A stretch of DNA of 64,000 nucleotides from Bacteroidia bacterium (GTDB lineage Bacteria > Bacteroidota > Bacteroidia > AKYH767-A > OLB10), in assembly GCA_037045145.1 (NCBI GenBank), contig JBAOIA010000012.1:930001-994000 (forward strand), read 5' to 3'. The notes beneath the pieces are model-generated. The model did not search any database. It saw only the letters and a program-made list of their open reading frames with translations, and was not told where the DNA came from. The translations under genes were made by a program, and so were the position numbers. Below, piece by piece: positions 27,301 through 37,500 of the stretch; position 1 is the first letter of the stretch, and each line of letters opens with the position of its first letter.

Positions 27301-29843
27301 CATTTAGTGTTACCATCACTGATGCCAATGGTTGTACTGCAACATCAGCATCTGTTACCACTAATACCATACCATTACAAACTTACTATCGCGATTTTGA
27401 TAATGATAACTTTGGTGATGCTGCTAACACCATACAGGATTGTACTCCTCCTGCAGGTTATGTAGCTGATAATACTGATTGCAACGATAACAACAATGCT
27501 GTGCACCCCGGTGCAACAGAAATTTGCAACGGCATTGATGATGACTGCAATGGTCTGACTGATGACAACATTGTAAACTCAACATATTATGCCGATGCCG
27601 ATGGTGACGGCTTTGGCGACCCTGCCGTTGACTCTTCAGCTTGTGCACCTCCTGTTGGTTATGTATTGAACAATACCGATTGTAATGATGCAAACAATAC
27701 TATTTACCCCGGTGCAACTGAAGTTTGTGGCAATGGTATTGATGACGACTGCGATGGTCAAATTGACGAAGGTTGTGGTAGCAACACTTGGTATGCTGAT
27801 GTTGATGGCGACACTTATGGTGATATAAACAACTTTGTGGTGGACAACAACCCTACACCCCCATCTGGTTACGTTGCCGACAATACTGACTGTAATGATG
27901 CCAGTGCTGCCATACATCCAGGTGCTACTGAAATAGTATGTAACGGTATTGATGAAAACTGTAATGGTATGGCTGATGACTTAGGAACACCAAGCACAGA
28001 TCCAACATCTATCTCAAGCGATGCCGTATTCAATGAAATTTGCCTCGGTGGCAATACTACATTAACCGTTAATGGCGGAAGCCTTGGTACCGGTGCCTCA
28101 TGGCAGTGGTACAGTGCATCCTGTGGTGGTACTCCTGTTGGCTCAGGCAACAGCATCTCTGTTTCTCCTGCTGCGGCAACTAACTATTTTGTTCGTGCCG
28201 AAAGTCCTTGTGGTAATTCTGCCTGTGTTAGTCTTACTATCACCGTAAAAACCTCTCTGCCTGCGCATGCTGTAGTTGTTCCACCTATTACCGGTTTGCC
28301 AGCTAATGGTTGCCCGGGCTCTACTGCATCCATTAGTGTTCCTGTAGTTGCCAATGCATCACAATATATTTGGGATGGCCCATCAGGTACATACTTCAAC
28401 GGTAATCCACTTAACACTTCACCTTTCACTTCGCCAACCCCCAACGTGCAGGTAACTTTTGGAACTACAAACTCTTCATTCTATAACATAGGAGTACAGG
28501 CTGCCAACAGCTGTGGTGCTACACTTCGTAAGATTCAAAAAGTTCGCTATAAAATCAGTACTCCGGCTTCTATTTCTGGTGCTGCAAATGCTTGTGCAAA
28601 CAGTAGCAACACTTATTCAATTGCTGCTGTAACTGGTGCCTCTCAATACTTGTGGAGTATTACTGGTGATGCTACCGTTTCCGGTAACGGCACTACCGTA
28701 ACCGTTAACTTCGGGCCTGCCTGGACCGGTGGTAACCTTTGTGTTTCTGCACAAACAACTTGCTTTACTTCTCCTGCAAAATGTATGCTCATCAGTGCTT
28801 CGTCAACTGCTTTAAATGCCATCAACGGAACATTCACTGCTTGCCCAGGAAGTGTCATCAGCTATAACGTTGCCCCTTCTGCAGGTGCTTCATACTATAC
28901 CTGGACATTGCCTGCAGGTGCAACAGGAAGTTCTACTACCAACAGTATCAATGTTACCTACGGCCCATCATTTAATAGTGCCGGCAACATTTGTGTAACT
29001 GTTACCAGTGCCTGTGGTGTGACGTCTGCTCCTAAATGCAAAACTGTGGCTCCGGGACTTCCTGCAAGACCACTTGCTATTACAGGACCCTCCAATGGTC
29101 TGTGCGGTCAGTCGGCATCGTATAGTGTAGTTTCCACTCCGGGAATTTCTTATAACTGGACTGCTCCAGGAACTATTTCCGGTAACGGCACAAATGCCAT
29201 CACCGTTGCCTATGGCTCATTCACTACAGGTTCTGTTTGTGTAACTGCCAGCAACAGTTGCGGCACCAGTGCAGCACGTTGCATCACCGTTAAAGGTGCA
29301 CCTAATACTCCGGTGGCCTTAACTGCTAACCCTGCTACCTGGTGTGCCAATACACAAGGTATTGAATTCACTGCTAATGTGAGCAATACTACCGGTTCTT
29401 ATACACTGGCATGGACATATCCTTCATCACCTGTAGCTACCTATATTTCCGGTGGTGGCAACTCCAATACCTTGACATTAGATTGGGGTACAGGCAACGG
29501 TACTGTGATTGTTAAAGCCAGCAATAGTTGTGGTGAAGGTTCTAAAGCATATTTAGTAAATATCGGCTGTAAAGAAGCACAGCAAGTTGATGCCGGTACA
29601 TTATCTGCTTATCCGAACCCTACTGCAGGCATGTTGAATATTGAATTCAATGCAGTTGAAAAGAGCAATGCTTCAGTATCGGTAATTGATTTAAGTGGCA
29701 GAACAATCATGAATTCATCTCAGACTGTAACTGCAGGCAGCAATAATTTGCAGCTCGATTTAACGAATGTAGCTAAAGGTGCTTACATGATTCGTGTTAA
29801 AGCAAATCAGTTTACACAACAAATAAAAGTTGTTGTCGAGTAA
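24399..29843 (+). CDS. Giant T9SS protein with PPC repeats, MopE repeats and Ig-like stalk
   Basis: The 1814-residue protein starts with a long signal region (about residues 1-34). Six tandem pre-peptidase C-terminal (PPC)-like beta modules of about 122 residues follow (35-756, each with EPN or SPND, then DTYDWYSVT and YYIRI). Ig-like modules come next (757-990), then three MopE-type metal-binding repeats (about 995-1193, DTDCND and GIDDDCNG). A stalk paralogous to that of the protein at 792 follows (about 1300-1725), and a T9SS type A sorting domain ends the protein (from about 1738, YPNPTAG). The acidic MopE motifs probably bind Ca2+ or another metal. It looks like a surface adhesin or matrix protein; no catalytic motif is visible. 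Expression probably depends on the palindrome at 24297. Confidence 0.88.
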   Translation: MTTKIAKTNWLFGLLKVNKLHFIWLFIFLTGIAMAETEPNDSKAQANVLTLNTGMPGTVTLTESDWFSVTIPEDGNLNIQGVFSSYIYIQIYDNDGVTSLLNNYHNGTLTRTVNGLAAGTYYVRVYNYYLSETNTYTLTASLTTTGLANDVEYNGTPATASVLALNGSTTGHVNYYYNNQKDTSDWYSVTVTQDGKLSYTITSNGQNVYAILYDGDATTQLAGSYTTTTATFQRDGMAPGVYYIRISTFYNSEYVAYTLSNILTPPVNANDPLPNDVYTQATTLPFNGSITGHIGFRYNGAVDTYDWYKVTTNADGKIQYTLTVDNGQDVYAELFDGDGTTFLEGSYTTTSATFEEDGQAPGTYYIRIRTFYSNQFASYQLSNNLVVPVQANDASPNDVYTSATVLNLNDSTTGHIGYHYNGNIDTYDWYSVTTNANGQLFWTITSHNGQNIYAELFDGDGTTNLAGSYTITTATFNKNGLAPGTYYIRIKTFYSNEFTPYTLSNSLSPAVYTNDTEPNGSKPTALPLAVNTTVQGHIGYYYNNLDDTLDYYALTLPVDGKLSWTISSANGQNVYAQLYDNDGTTSLGGSYTTTSATFTVNNLAAGTYYIKIRTFYNNEFAPYELSTSLDPMNFTVENTADNNFAITPTLLPANTATTGHLNFYYNNQYDNKDWWVIGYDGSGAMTITGELEQNHFNADYPYINYALYTDTAASAIASGTWHNPTNSFVVNTPVIGKYFLRLTPGFSTFGAYRLTAGYTENCSNTITINNTVQAPPCLGTIDYTVSNGLANYTVQLYKNGSPFGAPQTTASTVSFNNLGIGTYYLQSASFGASGACSVNSANTIFSTPPVPNITAGGSTTFCQGGSVVLTADAANSYLWSTGETTQAITVSATGNFVVTVYNAALCSSTSASTSVTVNPLPPTPTISANGPLTFCANSNVTLTSSTANEYLWSDAEITQSIVVNTAFTFSVTITDANGCTATSASVTTNTIPLQTYYRDFDNDNFGDAANTIQDCTPPAGYVADNTDCNDNNNAVHPGATEICNGIDDDCNGLTDDNIVNSTYYADADGDGFGDPAVDSSACAPPVGYVLNNTDCNDANNTIYPGATEVCGNGIDDDCDGQIDEGCGSNTWYADVDGDTYGDINNFVVDNNPTPPSGYVADNTDCNDASAAIHPGATEIVCNGIDENCNGMADDLGTPSTDPTSISSDAVFNEICLGGNTTLTVNGGSLGTGASWQWYSASCGGTPVGSGNSISVSPAAATNYFVRAESPCGNSACVSLTITVKTSLPAHAVVVPPITGLPANGCPGSTASISVPVVANASQYIWDGPSGTYFNGNPLNTSPFTSPTPNVQVTFGTTNSSFYNIGVQAANSCGATLRKIQKVRYKISTPASISGAANACANSSNTYSIAAVTGASQYLWSITGDATVSGNGTTVTVNFGPAWTGGNLCVSAQTTCFTSPAKCMLISASSTALNAINGTFTACPGSVISYNVAPSAGASYYTWTLPAGATGSSTTNSINVTYGPSFNSAGNICVTVTSACGVTSAPKCKTVAPGLPARPLAITGPSNGLCGQSASYSVVSTPGISYNWTAPGTISGNGTNAITVAYGSFTTGSVCVTASNSCGTSAARCITVKGAPNTPVALTANPATWCANTQGIEFTANVSNTTGSYTLAWTYPSSPVATYISGGGNSNTLTLDWGTGNGTVIVKASNSCGEGSKAYLVNIGCKEAQQVDAGTLSAYPNPTAGMLNIEFNAVEKSNASVSVIDLSGRTIMNSSQTVTAGSNNLQLDLTNVAKGAYMIRVKANQFTQQIKVVVE
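24840..26660 (+). repeat. Tandem PPC-domain repeats within the giant T9SS gene
   Basis: Five in-frame repeats of about 365 bp start near 24842, 25204, 25572, 25939 and 26307, following a more divergent first module. Copies 2-5 share blocks such as TTGHIGY and GSYTTTSATF. The last copy has diverged, which suggests expansion of the central units. Confidence 0.8.
27383..27980 (+). repeat. Three MopE-type metal-binding repeats (first gene)
   Basis: Each unit of about 66 residues has YYADxDGDGFGD, then GYVxxxTDCND, PGATEVC and GIDDDCNG. Units 2 and 3 are nearly the same, in the same order, as units 2 and 3 of the gene at 30429. Confidence 0.8.
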
Positions 29844-29864
29844 TTTTTTAGTATATTATCTTAT

Positions 29865-29900
29865 AAAAGAGGCTGCCAATTTAGGCAGTCTCTTTTTTTA
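29865..29900 (+). terminator. Intrinsic terminator after the giant T9SS gene
   Basis: AAAAGAGGCTGCC pairs with GGCAGTCTCTTTT (one G-T wobble) around a 6-base loop, followed by a T tract. Confidence 0.8.
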
Positions 29901-29927
29901 TTTCTATCTTCTGTAGTTGTTACAGTT

Positions 29928-30149
29928 TTGAAAATTTCTGTTGTTAAAATAGCTGATGATGGTTTTAAATTTGGTAATGTTTTAAATATAACTGATGTAA
30001 TGGGAAAACAATTGCTTAGTTTGCAAATTACAAATAATGAAACCTTTGCAGATATAAGTAATTTGAGTGATGGAATTTATTTTGTTCGACTTAATTCAGG
30101 TCATAAAAACATTACATCAAAACCACAAAAAATTATTATTCACCACTAA
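29928..30149 (+). pseudogene. Orphan T9SS sorting-domain fragment
   Basis: This 73-codon open frame begins only with TTG and reads LNITDVMGKQLLSLQI, then ISNLSDGIYFVRLNSG, the middle and end of a type A sorting domain. The usual YPNP opening and all upstream cargo are missing. It lies just after the terminator of the giant T9SS gene, so it is probably the left-over tail of a deleted cargo gene rather than an expressed protein. Confidence 0.6.
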
Positions 30150-30344
30150 ATCAGGTATTGAATTTTAATTTTTACATGACAGTTTACTTTCAATAATAAT
30201 TTTTCTGATTAAATACTGTTTTCCGCATTGTAGCTCGCTAATGCTCTCTGCTTTTTCTTGCTTTTAATTTTCCATAGGTTTAAAATATTCGGCTTCGAAA
30301 TCGAATAATCAGCTTGAAATATTATAAAATGTACTCATTTAAAC

Positions 30345-30391
30345 TCACCATAATTGGTGATTGACCGGCATTTAATCCCTCCATAATTTTG
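30345..30391 (+). promoter_or_regulatory. Operator copy 2 plus promoter of the T9SS gene at 30429
   Basis: TCACCATAATTGGTGA (30345-30360) directly abuts a TTG box (30361-30363). After 20 bp comes TAATTTTG (30384-30391), an exact TAnnTTTG match. The operator centre is about 32 bp upstream of the -7 element, a position suited to an activator touching the polymerase. The gene starts 38 bp downstream. Confidence 0.72.
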
Positions 30392-30428
30392 GTGGCTGAT
30401 AATCTACTAAAATCAAATTTCAATTATT

Positions 30429-33400
30429 ATGGAAAACAGAAACAACAAAAATTATGTGCAGTACAAACTTGCAAGAATGGCTTTCATTCTATTTGCACTA
30501 ATGACAGGCCTGCAGTTACAAGCGCAAACTCCTCCGTTTACGCGATCAACTTTTCAGTCCGCCTATGTTCCAATAAGCATTGGTGGTGGAGCAACTTCTT
30601 CAACGGCTACCGGAGACAATACTATGCAAACCGGAATACCTATTGGCTTTAACTTTGGGTATGGTGACAGTACTTTTTCAAGCATTAGTTTAAACACCAA
30701 TGGATTGGCTTGGTTTGATACACCTGCTCCCAATCCTGCAGCGGGTCATTTTTTTATTGCAACTAATACTGCTCCCAATCAAACTCTTTGGGCATGGGCC
30801 AATGATGATTTAACTGACGATGCATCATCCGACATTTTATATCAATTGCAAGGTACACCCGGCAGTCAAACATTTACTATTCAATACACCAATTACCCAA
30901 CAGGTACAGGTGTAACAGGCAGTAATGTGCGCATGAATTGCCAGATCATATTATATGAAACATCCAACATCATTGAATTCCGTTACGGGTCTTTAAACAT
31001 TATTGGTTCACAAACCAATACTGGTGCTGCTATTGGAATTGAATGGGGCTTAGGAGGTAACGGCAATTTTATTGATGCCATAACCGGTTCATCAACGCTA
31101 AGCCACCACATGCTAAGTCCTTTTAGCGGATGGCCTGCTTACAACTTCAGATTTACACCGGGCGCTCCTTCAACAATTCCTGCAGGAACCTATAACGTAG
31201 GTGTTGGCCAAACTTATAACAGTTTAACCCAAGCTGTTGCTGATATTAATCATCGTGGAATTAACGGTGCAGTAACACTGAATCTTACCGATGCACAATA
31301 TGATACCACCGCGGCAAACGGCAGCAATATATTCCCAATTTTTGTGGCAACACCCAATGCCGATAGCATCAACACGCTTACTATCACAAAAATTGGTACA
31401 CCCGCTACCTTGGCTTATCGTGGTTCAAGCATAACCAGTACACCGGTTATGGCCTTTGGAACTGCTATTGGTCTTGCTGCTTTAAATCATGATATGGAGC
31501 CAATTCTTGGGGTTTGTGGATCATATACTACTGTCAGTAATATTAATTTAATCAGCCATGGCTCACCACAAGTAGTGGAGTATGGCCTATTACAGTTTGA
31601 TATGGCTGAAGGCAAAGGCGCACAGCATAATTTATATGATAAAATAACTGTTGACCTCGATCGCACCTATGGCAATGCACATGGTATGTATTCAGTAGTT
31701 ACCGGAGGTGGCTGGAATAACACAAACAATTCATATAATACATGGCGCGATATTACTATTAAAGATTGTAATTATGGTTTTCGATTGTATGGAGCATTTT
31801 ATGGTGTTGCTGAAAGTGGTAATCAGCTTATCACTTCTTCATGCAGCACCTTTAACTATATTGGTGACCCCAATACACCTGATGATATCATAAGCAACCT
31901 AAATAATTATGGAGTTTGGATTACTGGAGAAGCAGCCTTTATCATGCGAAATACTATAATACAGAATGTAACTACCACCTCTACCATTGCCATTCAGGGA
32001 GTTCTTATTGATGGTGTACCAACTGGTGGTATATATCAAATCAATAATAATATTATCCGTAACATCAAACGTATCAACTCACAAATAATCGTTGACAATG
32101 CCGTTGATGGTATGCGTGTCAGATGGGGTAACAATTTAACCGGATTTAACATATATAATAACAGCATCAGCAATATCCTAACCACCTATGCAGGTGTACC
32201 TACTTCAGTGGTTGCTGCAAGAGGGTTTGCTTTTGATGCTGACGGGTCAGGTATGGCAACTGTTGATTTATACAATAACAGCGTAAGCATTGACGGTAGC
32301 ACATTCCCCAATGCTTCCAACTTATGCCTTCAGGTTTCAAATGACGAAACATACACCATCAAAAATAATGTGTTTGCAAATTTCACCACCGGACAAACAG
32401 GGGTTGCAACGCATACCAGTTTCTTTACAGGCAACACAAACAATTATGGAACTGCTACTTCAATTTCAGACTACAACAACTATTATGTAGCTGACACAGC
32501 CAATGGCGCACCTTTTATGGCAACTGCTACAATGTATAGTACTCAGGCAGCATGGCAGGCAGCTATGACAATTAATCCCAACTCTGATGTGAACTCTCAA
32601 TTTGCCGATCCGCATTTTGTAAATAATGCAAATAATTTACATGCTACCTCTGCTTCTACTTCATTAGATGGAACAGCAACAACACCACCTGCCTATATTA
32701 CTACAGATATTGATTGCCAGACACGCACTGCACCACACGACATAGGCTTTGATGATTTTTCTCTTGCCGTTAACGTTTATTATGCCGATACTGATGGTGA
32801 TACCTTTGGTGATCTCAACAACTCCATTACCTCTCCAAGCCCTACACCTCCTCCGGGTTATGTTACCAACAGCACAGATTGTGATGACAACAACGCTGCT
32901 GTCAATCCCGGTGCTACTGAAGTATGTAACGGTATTGATGACAACTGCAATGGTCAGATTGATGAGGGTGTGACAACTACTTTCTATGCCGATACTGACG
33001 GTGACGGTTATGGCGATGCCGCAGTGACCACTCAGGCTTGTACTGCTCCTGTAGGTTATGTCTCTAACAACACCGACTGTGACGATAATAACAATACCAT
33101 CTATCCGGGTGCCACTGAAGTTTGCGGCAACGGTATTGATGATGACTGCGATGGTCAGGTTGATGAAGGTTGCGGCAGCAACACCTGGTATGCCGATGCT
33201 GATGCTGACACCTATGGTGATATAAATAACTTTGTGGTGGATAACAACCCAACACCTCCGGCAGGTTATGTTGCAGACAGCACAGATTGTGATGACAATA
33301 ATGCTGCTGTCAATCCAGGTGCTACTGAAATTTGTGGTAATGCAATTGATGACAATTGTAATGGACAGGTAGATGAAAACAGCCCTTCTCTTGCTGATGC

Positions 33401-34418
33401 CGGTGCTGATACTGCTGTTTGTTCTGTCAACAGTACAACATTAGGAGCTACTGCTCCTTTGGTTGGCAGTGGTTCATGGTCTATCGTTTCCGGTGTTGGT
33501 GGAAACATCGCTCATCCAAACAATCCAAACTCTGTATTTAGTGGTCAATACAATAAACCTTATGTTTTAGAATGGACAACGTCAAACGGTGGTTGTGTAT
33601 TTTCAGATCAGGTTACTGTAATTTTTGTCAATACAAATTATTCACCCGGTAGAATTGCAGGCTTCAGTGGTCAGACTTCAGCAGTTTGCGGACTTACACA
33701 AACTTATGCTGCCATTCCTAATCATCCTTATGCTACGTATGCTTGGAGTGGTTACCCTGCAGGAACAACTGTAAATTCGCAATCAGGAAATCAGATTACA
33801 TTGACATATCCAAATGGCGGTTTCAATTACTTCCAGCTTAAAGTTACTTCAACTATTTGCAGTATTCAAACACCCATTCGCTCCGTAGCAATGAAAGGTG
33901 CGCCTTCAATAAAAACTGCTACCGGACCTTCTATTGTTTGTGCCAATACAACAGGAGTAATTTACAGTGTTGATTCATTAGATGGTGTCACCTACAATTG
34001 GTCGGTTCCACAAGGTGCTACAATTGTTAGCGGTCAGGGTACTCATGAAATCACTGTTGACTGGGGTAACACTGGTGGACTGGTTCTTTGCAATATCTGG
34101 AATTTATGCGGTAGCAGTACTGCTAAGAAATCTGTAACTACAAATTGCCGAGGTGCACAGGAAAGTTTAACTCAGAACAATCAGGTGCAGTTAAACATTT
34201 TCCCAAATCCATCTTCCGGTATATTCGAAATCACCACTCCAGATGATTTAAAAAATGCCAACATTGAAGTAACAGATATGCAAGGCAGAGTATTAGTAAA
34301 AATGGCTATAAACAACTCCGAAAATCAGATAGATTTATCTTCTTATTCTCAGGGTGTTTACCTGCTTATTTTACACACTGAAACAGATGTACAAACCTAC
34401 AAACTCATCAAACAATAA
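30429..34418 (+). CDS. Large T9SS protein with parallel beta-helix-like region and MopE repeats
   Basis: The 1329-residue protein has an N-terminal signal ending near residue 33 (LQLQAQ). A beta-sandwich-like region follows (about 40-250, with GFNFGYGDSTFSS and EFRYG). A long middle section (about 255-780) has repeated Asn-rich turns (NNIIRNI, YNNSISNI, YNNSVSI), typical of right-handed parallel beta-helix proteins. Three MopE-type metal-binding repeats (about 783-984) and Ig-like modules come next. A type A sorting domain closes the protein (from about 1256, FPNPSSG then GVYLLIL). Beta-helix regions often bind or cut polysaccharide, but no catalytic residues are identifiable, so adhesion is equally possible. 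It follows the clearest operator-promoter pair in the window. Confidence 0.88.
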   Translation: MENRNNKNYVQYKLARMAFILFALMTGLQLQAQTPPFTRSTFQSAYVPISIGGGATSSTATGDNTMQTGIPIGFNFGYGDSTFSSISLNTNGLAWFDTPAPNPAAGHFFIATNTAPNQTLWAWANDDLTDDASSDILYQLQGTPGSQTFTIQYTNYPTGTGVTGSNVRMNCQIILYETSNIIEFRYGSLNIIGSQTNTGAAIGIEWGLGGNGNFIDAITGSSTLSHHMLSPFSGWPAYNFRFTPGAPSTIPAGTYNVGVGQTYNSLTQAVADINHRGINGAVTLNLTDAQYDTTAANGSNIFPIFVATPNADSINTLTITKIGTPATLAYRGSSITSTPVMAFGTAIGLAALNHDMEPILGVCGSYTTVSNINLISHGSPQVVEYGLLQFDMAEGKGAQHNLYDKITVDLDRTYGNAHGMYSVVTGGGWNNTNNSYNTWRDITIKDCNYGFRLYGAFYGVAESGNQLITSSCSTFNYIGDPNTPDDIISNLNNYGVWITGEAAFIMRNTIIQNVTTTSTIAIQGVLIDGVPTGGIYQINNNIIRNIKRINSQIIVDNAVDGMRVRWGNNLTGFNIYNNSISNILTTYAGVPTSVVAARGFAFDADGSGMATVDLYNNSVSIDGSTFPNASNLCLQVSNDETYTIKNNVFANFTTGQTGVATHTSFFTGNTNNYGTATSISDYNNYYVADTANGAPFMATATMYSTQAAWQAAMTINPNSDVNSQFADPHFVNNANNLHATSASTSLDGTATTPPAYITTDIDCQTRTAPHDIGFDDFSLAVNVYYADTDGDTFGDLNNSITSPSPTPPPGYVTNSTDCDDNNAAVNPGATEVCNGIDDNCNGQIDEGVTTTFYADTDGDGYGDAAVTTQACTAPVGYVSNNTDCDDNNNTIYPGATEVCGNGIDDDCDGQVDEGCGSNTWYADADADTYGDINNFVVDNNPTPPAGYVADSTDCDDNNAAVNPGATEICGNAIDDNCNGQVDENSPSLADAGADTAVCSVNSTTLGATAPLVGSGSWSIVSGVGGNIAHPNNPNSVFSGQYNKPYVLEWTTSNGGCVFSDQVTVIFVNTNYSPGRIAGFSGQTSAVCGLTQTYAAIPNHPYATYAWSGYPAGTTVNSQSGNQITLTYPNGGFNYFQLKVTSTICSIQTPIRSVAMKGAPSIKTATGPSIVCANTTGVIYSVDSLDGVTYNWSVPQGATIVSGQGTHEITVDWGNTGGLVLCNIWNLCGSSTAKKSVTTNCRGAQESLTQNNQVQLNIFPNPSSGIFEITTPDDLKNANIEVTDMQGRVLVKMAINNSENQIDLSSYSQGVYLLILHTETDVQTYKLIKQ
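32776..33380 (+). repeat. Three MopE-type metal-binding repeats (second gene)
   Basis: The same layout as at 27383-27980: YYADTDGDTFGD, TDCDD, PGATEVC, GIDDNCNG, repeated three times. Units 2-3 match those of the gene at 24399 almost residue for residue, with many synonymous DNA differences. Confidence 0.8.
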
Positions 34419-34436
34419 ATAACAAGTGTGTGTAAT

Positions 34437-34473
34437 AAAAAAAGGCTGCTCCTAAAAGGGCAGCTTTTTTTAT
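34437..34473 (+). terminator. Intrinsic terminator after the beta-helix T9SS gene
   Basis: GCTGC pairs with GCAGC, extended by flanking A/T pairs and a CC/GG step with a bulge, and is followed by TTTTTTT. Confidence 0.7.
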
Positions 34474-34535
34474 GCCTTATATTGCTTATTAACTTTATGC
34501 CGTAGATAAACTCCGTTGGTAAATTCAAAATATTT

Positions 34536-34565
34536 TTGTTTAATGATTAAAAATAAGTACTTTTG
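34536..34565 (+). promoter_or_regulatory. Promoter of the T9SS gene at 34592
   Basis: A TTG box (34536-34538) and TACTTTTG (34558-34565) are separated by 19 bp, an exact match to the Bacteroidota consensus. No TCACCA operator is present, unlike the two preceding T9SS genes. Confidence 0.7.
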
Positions 34566-34591
34566 ATTTTAACTAGATGGGTTAAAAACAA

Positions 34592-37500
34592 ATGAAATCT
34601 ACCTCTTTTATCTCATTACTGTTATTTTTATTTAGTACTTCAAATGTAAGAGCACAACTTACACTTGCAGAATGGAATTTTCCTACCAATCCTGATAACG
34701 CTATTGTTGACATTGCCATTCCGGCCAATGCATCAAAAACAATTTATACAACAGGTGGAACTGCAGTTGTAGCTTATGGATATGCCGGTGCCACCACACA
34801 AAGTGCATGGACAACAGGCTGGGATAATGGCTCCGGTACCAAATATTGGGAAGCTGAAATTAATACGACCGGATATTTTAACATCGAACTTTCGTCCAAA
34901 CAACGAAGCTCTGCTACAGGTCCCAAAAACTTTGCAGTTGAATATAAAATTGGCATTGCAGGTACATGGACAGCATTAGCTGGTGCCGGATCAATTGTTG
35001 TAGCCGATAATTTTACTTCCGGTGTTATAACAGATATTCCATTGCCGGCAGCTTGCGAAAATCAACCCTCTGTTTATTTCCGTTGGATTATGACTACCAA
35101 CACAAGTGTCAATAATAGTACAGTAGCCTCGGGTGGATCATCCCGAATAGACGATGTAAACATCAAAGCCAACGATTCTCAAAATCATTATCGAAGCATC
35201 ACATCCGGAGCTTGGAATGTTTTGAGTACCTGGCAGTCATCTCCAGACCTGATCACCTGGTCGGCTGCACAAATTCTACCCAATTATTACTCCAAAACTA
35301 TAACCGTTCGGAGTGGACATACAGTAACCATTGCTGCCAATGTGCGCATTGATGAAACTACAATTGCCAATGGAGGCACCGTTAATTATAATTCGCGTTT
35401 ATTAACCATCAATAATGGTACAGGAGTTGATTTGCAGGTTAACGGTACTTTTACTGATGGTAGTTCAACCAGTGCAGCATGGTTGGCCGGAGCTACCTGG
35501 GCATTAGGTGCTTCCGGCACTTATGTAAAAACAGAAAACACCAACGCTGTCAACTGGCAAAACAATTATCAGGGTGGTATAAACACTATACCCTCAACTG
35601 CAAGTTGGGTTCTAAATAAAACACCAAGTTCAGTTACTACACCTTCATTAACAACTCTCAATATGTTTTATCCAAATCTCACTATCATGAATACTTCGGG
35701 TGGCGTTTGGACTACAGGTATTGGTTCTGTATTTACCGGCTCAACAGCCACTGCAACCATAAAAGGAAATCTTGATATTGGTGGAGTTCTTGCTCCTCTT
35801 TTAGGAACAGTTGATTTTTTAAATGACAATAGTTTTGCTACTCCCATACAAGTTCAGGGCAATGTACTAATACGTGGAGGCTGCAATCTCAGAAATTTTG
35901 GAACAGGGTTTGAAATTTTCGGAAACATGACTGTAAATGGCTCCACAAGTTATGGCGCAGCTAATGCACGCAAATACAGATTCAGTGGTAGTAATGCACA
36001 ATCAATTTCCGGTACTGCACCACTTTCATCGTTACAGATTTTTCAGTTAGAGATGAATAAATCTTCCAACAGCCTTACTCTTTTGAAATCAGTGAAAGTT
36101 GATAATAATCTGAACCTAATTTCAGGAATTATAAATTCAACAGGTGCCAATATTTTAATAGTTGAAAATGGTGGAACAGCTACAAGTGCATCAAATGCAA
36201 GTTTTGTAAATGGTCCTGTTCAGAAAAACGGATCACAGGCATTTATTTTTCCGGTGGGCAAAAATGTAAACTACCGTCCTATTGCCATTGGAAATGATAT
36301 AGCAGGTGGAACATTTTGGACAGAAAATTTTAATACCGGTGCAGGTTGGACGCTTGCCAACGTGATGGGTCCTGAAGGCGCAGATCCAAACCCATTTGTG
36401 ATAAGTGATGCAGAAGGTGGTGTTGCTGCCGGAGGTTGTGGCGTTGCAAATAACGGAAACAACACCATGCATGTTTCCAGTGTATTTAACCCTAACGGTG
36501 GAGCAGCTTATGATGCAGGTGGTTTATGTGGAATTTTATACTGTCCACAAACAAACAGAATGGCACAATCTCCCACTATCAACTGTACGGGAAAATCAAC
36601 TATAAGTGTTGGTTTTAATTATATTGAGTTTGGAGAAGGCACTAACGACAATGCAACACTCTGGTATTATGATGGTGCTATCTGGGCGCAAATTGCCGAT
36701 ATGCCTAAAACATCATGTTGTGGTGGTGCCTGTAATGGTTTCAGACAAGGTCACTGGACCGCCTACACTATTGCATTGCCTGCAAGCGCCAATAACAATG
36801 CTAATGTTAAAATAGGATTGAAATGGCAAAATAATGATGATGGCGTTGGCGCTGACCCTTCATTTGCTATTGATGACATTTATTTGAGTGCCTCTTCTAC
36901 AAGTCAATTTGTTGCAGAATATCAAAGAGCAAATCCTCAGGTAATTATTGGAAATATCCGTGATGCTTCTATAGATCATATCAGTCAATGCGAATACTGG
37001 ACACTTAACCAAATTTCAGGCAGTTCAAGTCGTAATGTTACACTATCTTGGGATAATACCAGTTGTGGTGTTACTTTACTTGGTGATTTAAGAGTTGCAC
37101 GATGGCGTACTGTTGGAACTGTATGGAATAATTTAGGTAATGGTGGCACTACCGGTACAACAACGGCAGGTACTATTGCAACTACAGCACCTGACAATAT
37201 TTTTGGACCCTATACACTTTCCTCTGCTTCCAGTGAAAACCCTTTGCCCGTAGAACTCACTTATTTCAATGCCACTTTGCAAAACAAAGAAGTAAAACTA
37301 CAATGGACTACAGCTTCAGAATTTAACAGCGATTATTTTGAAATCGAAAGAGCAAACTCAAACATGACCTTTGAACCGTTAATAAGAATTCCTGCAGCAG
37401 GTTTTTCTAACAGTCTGATAAATTATAGTACAGCAGATACCAAACCACTAAGCAATGAATCTTTTTACCGCCTCAGACAAGTTGATTTTAATGGAGATTT

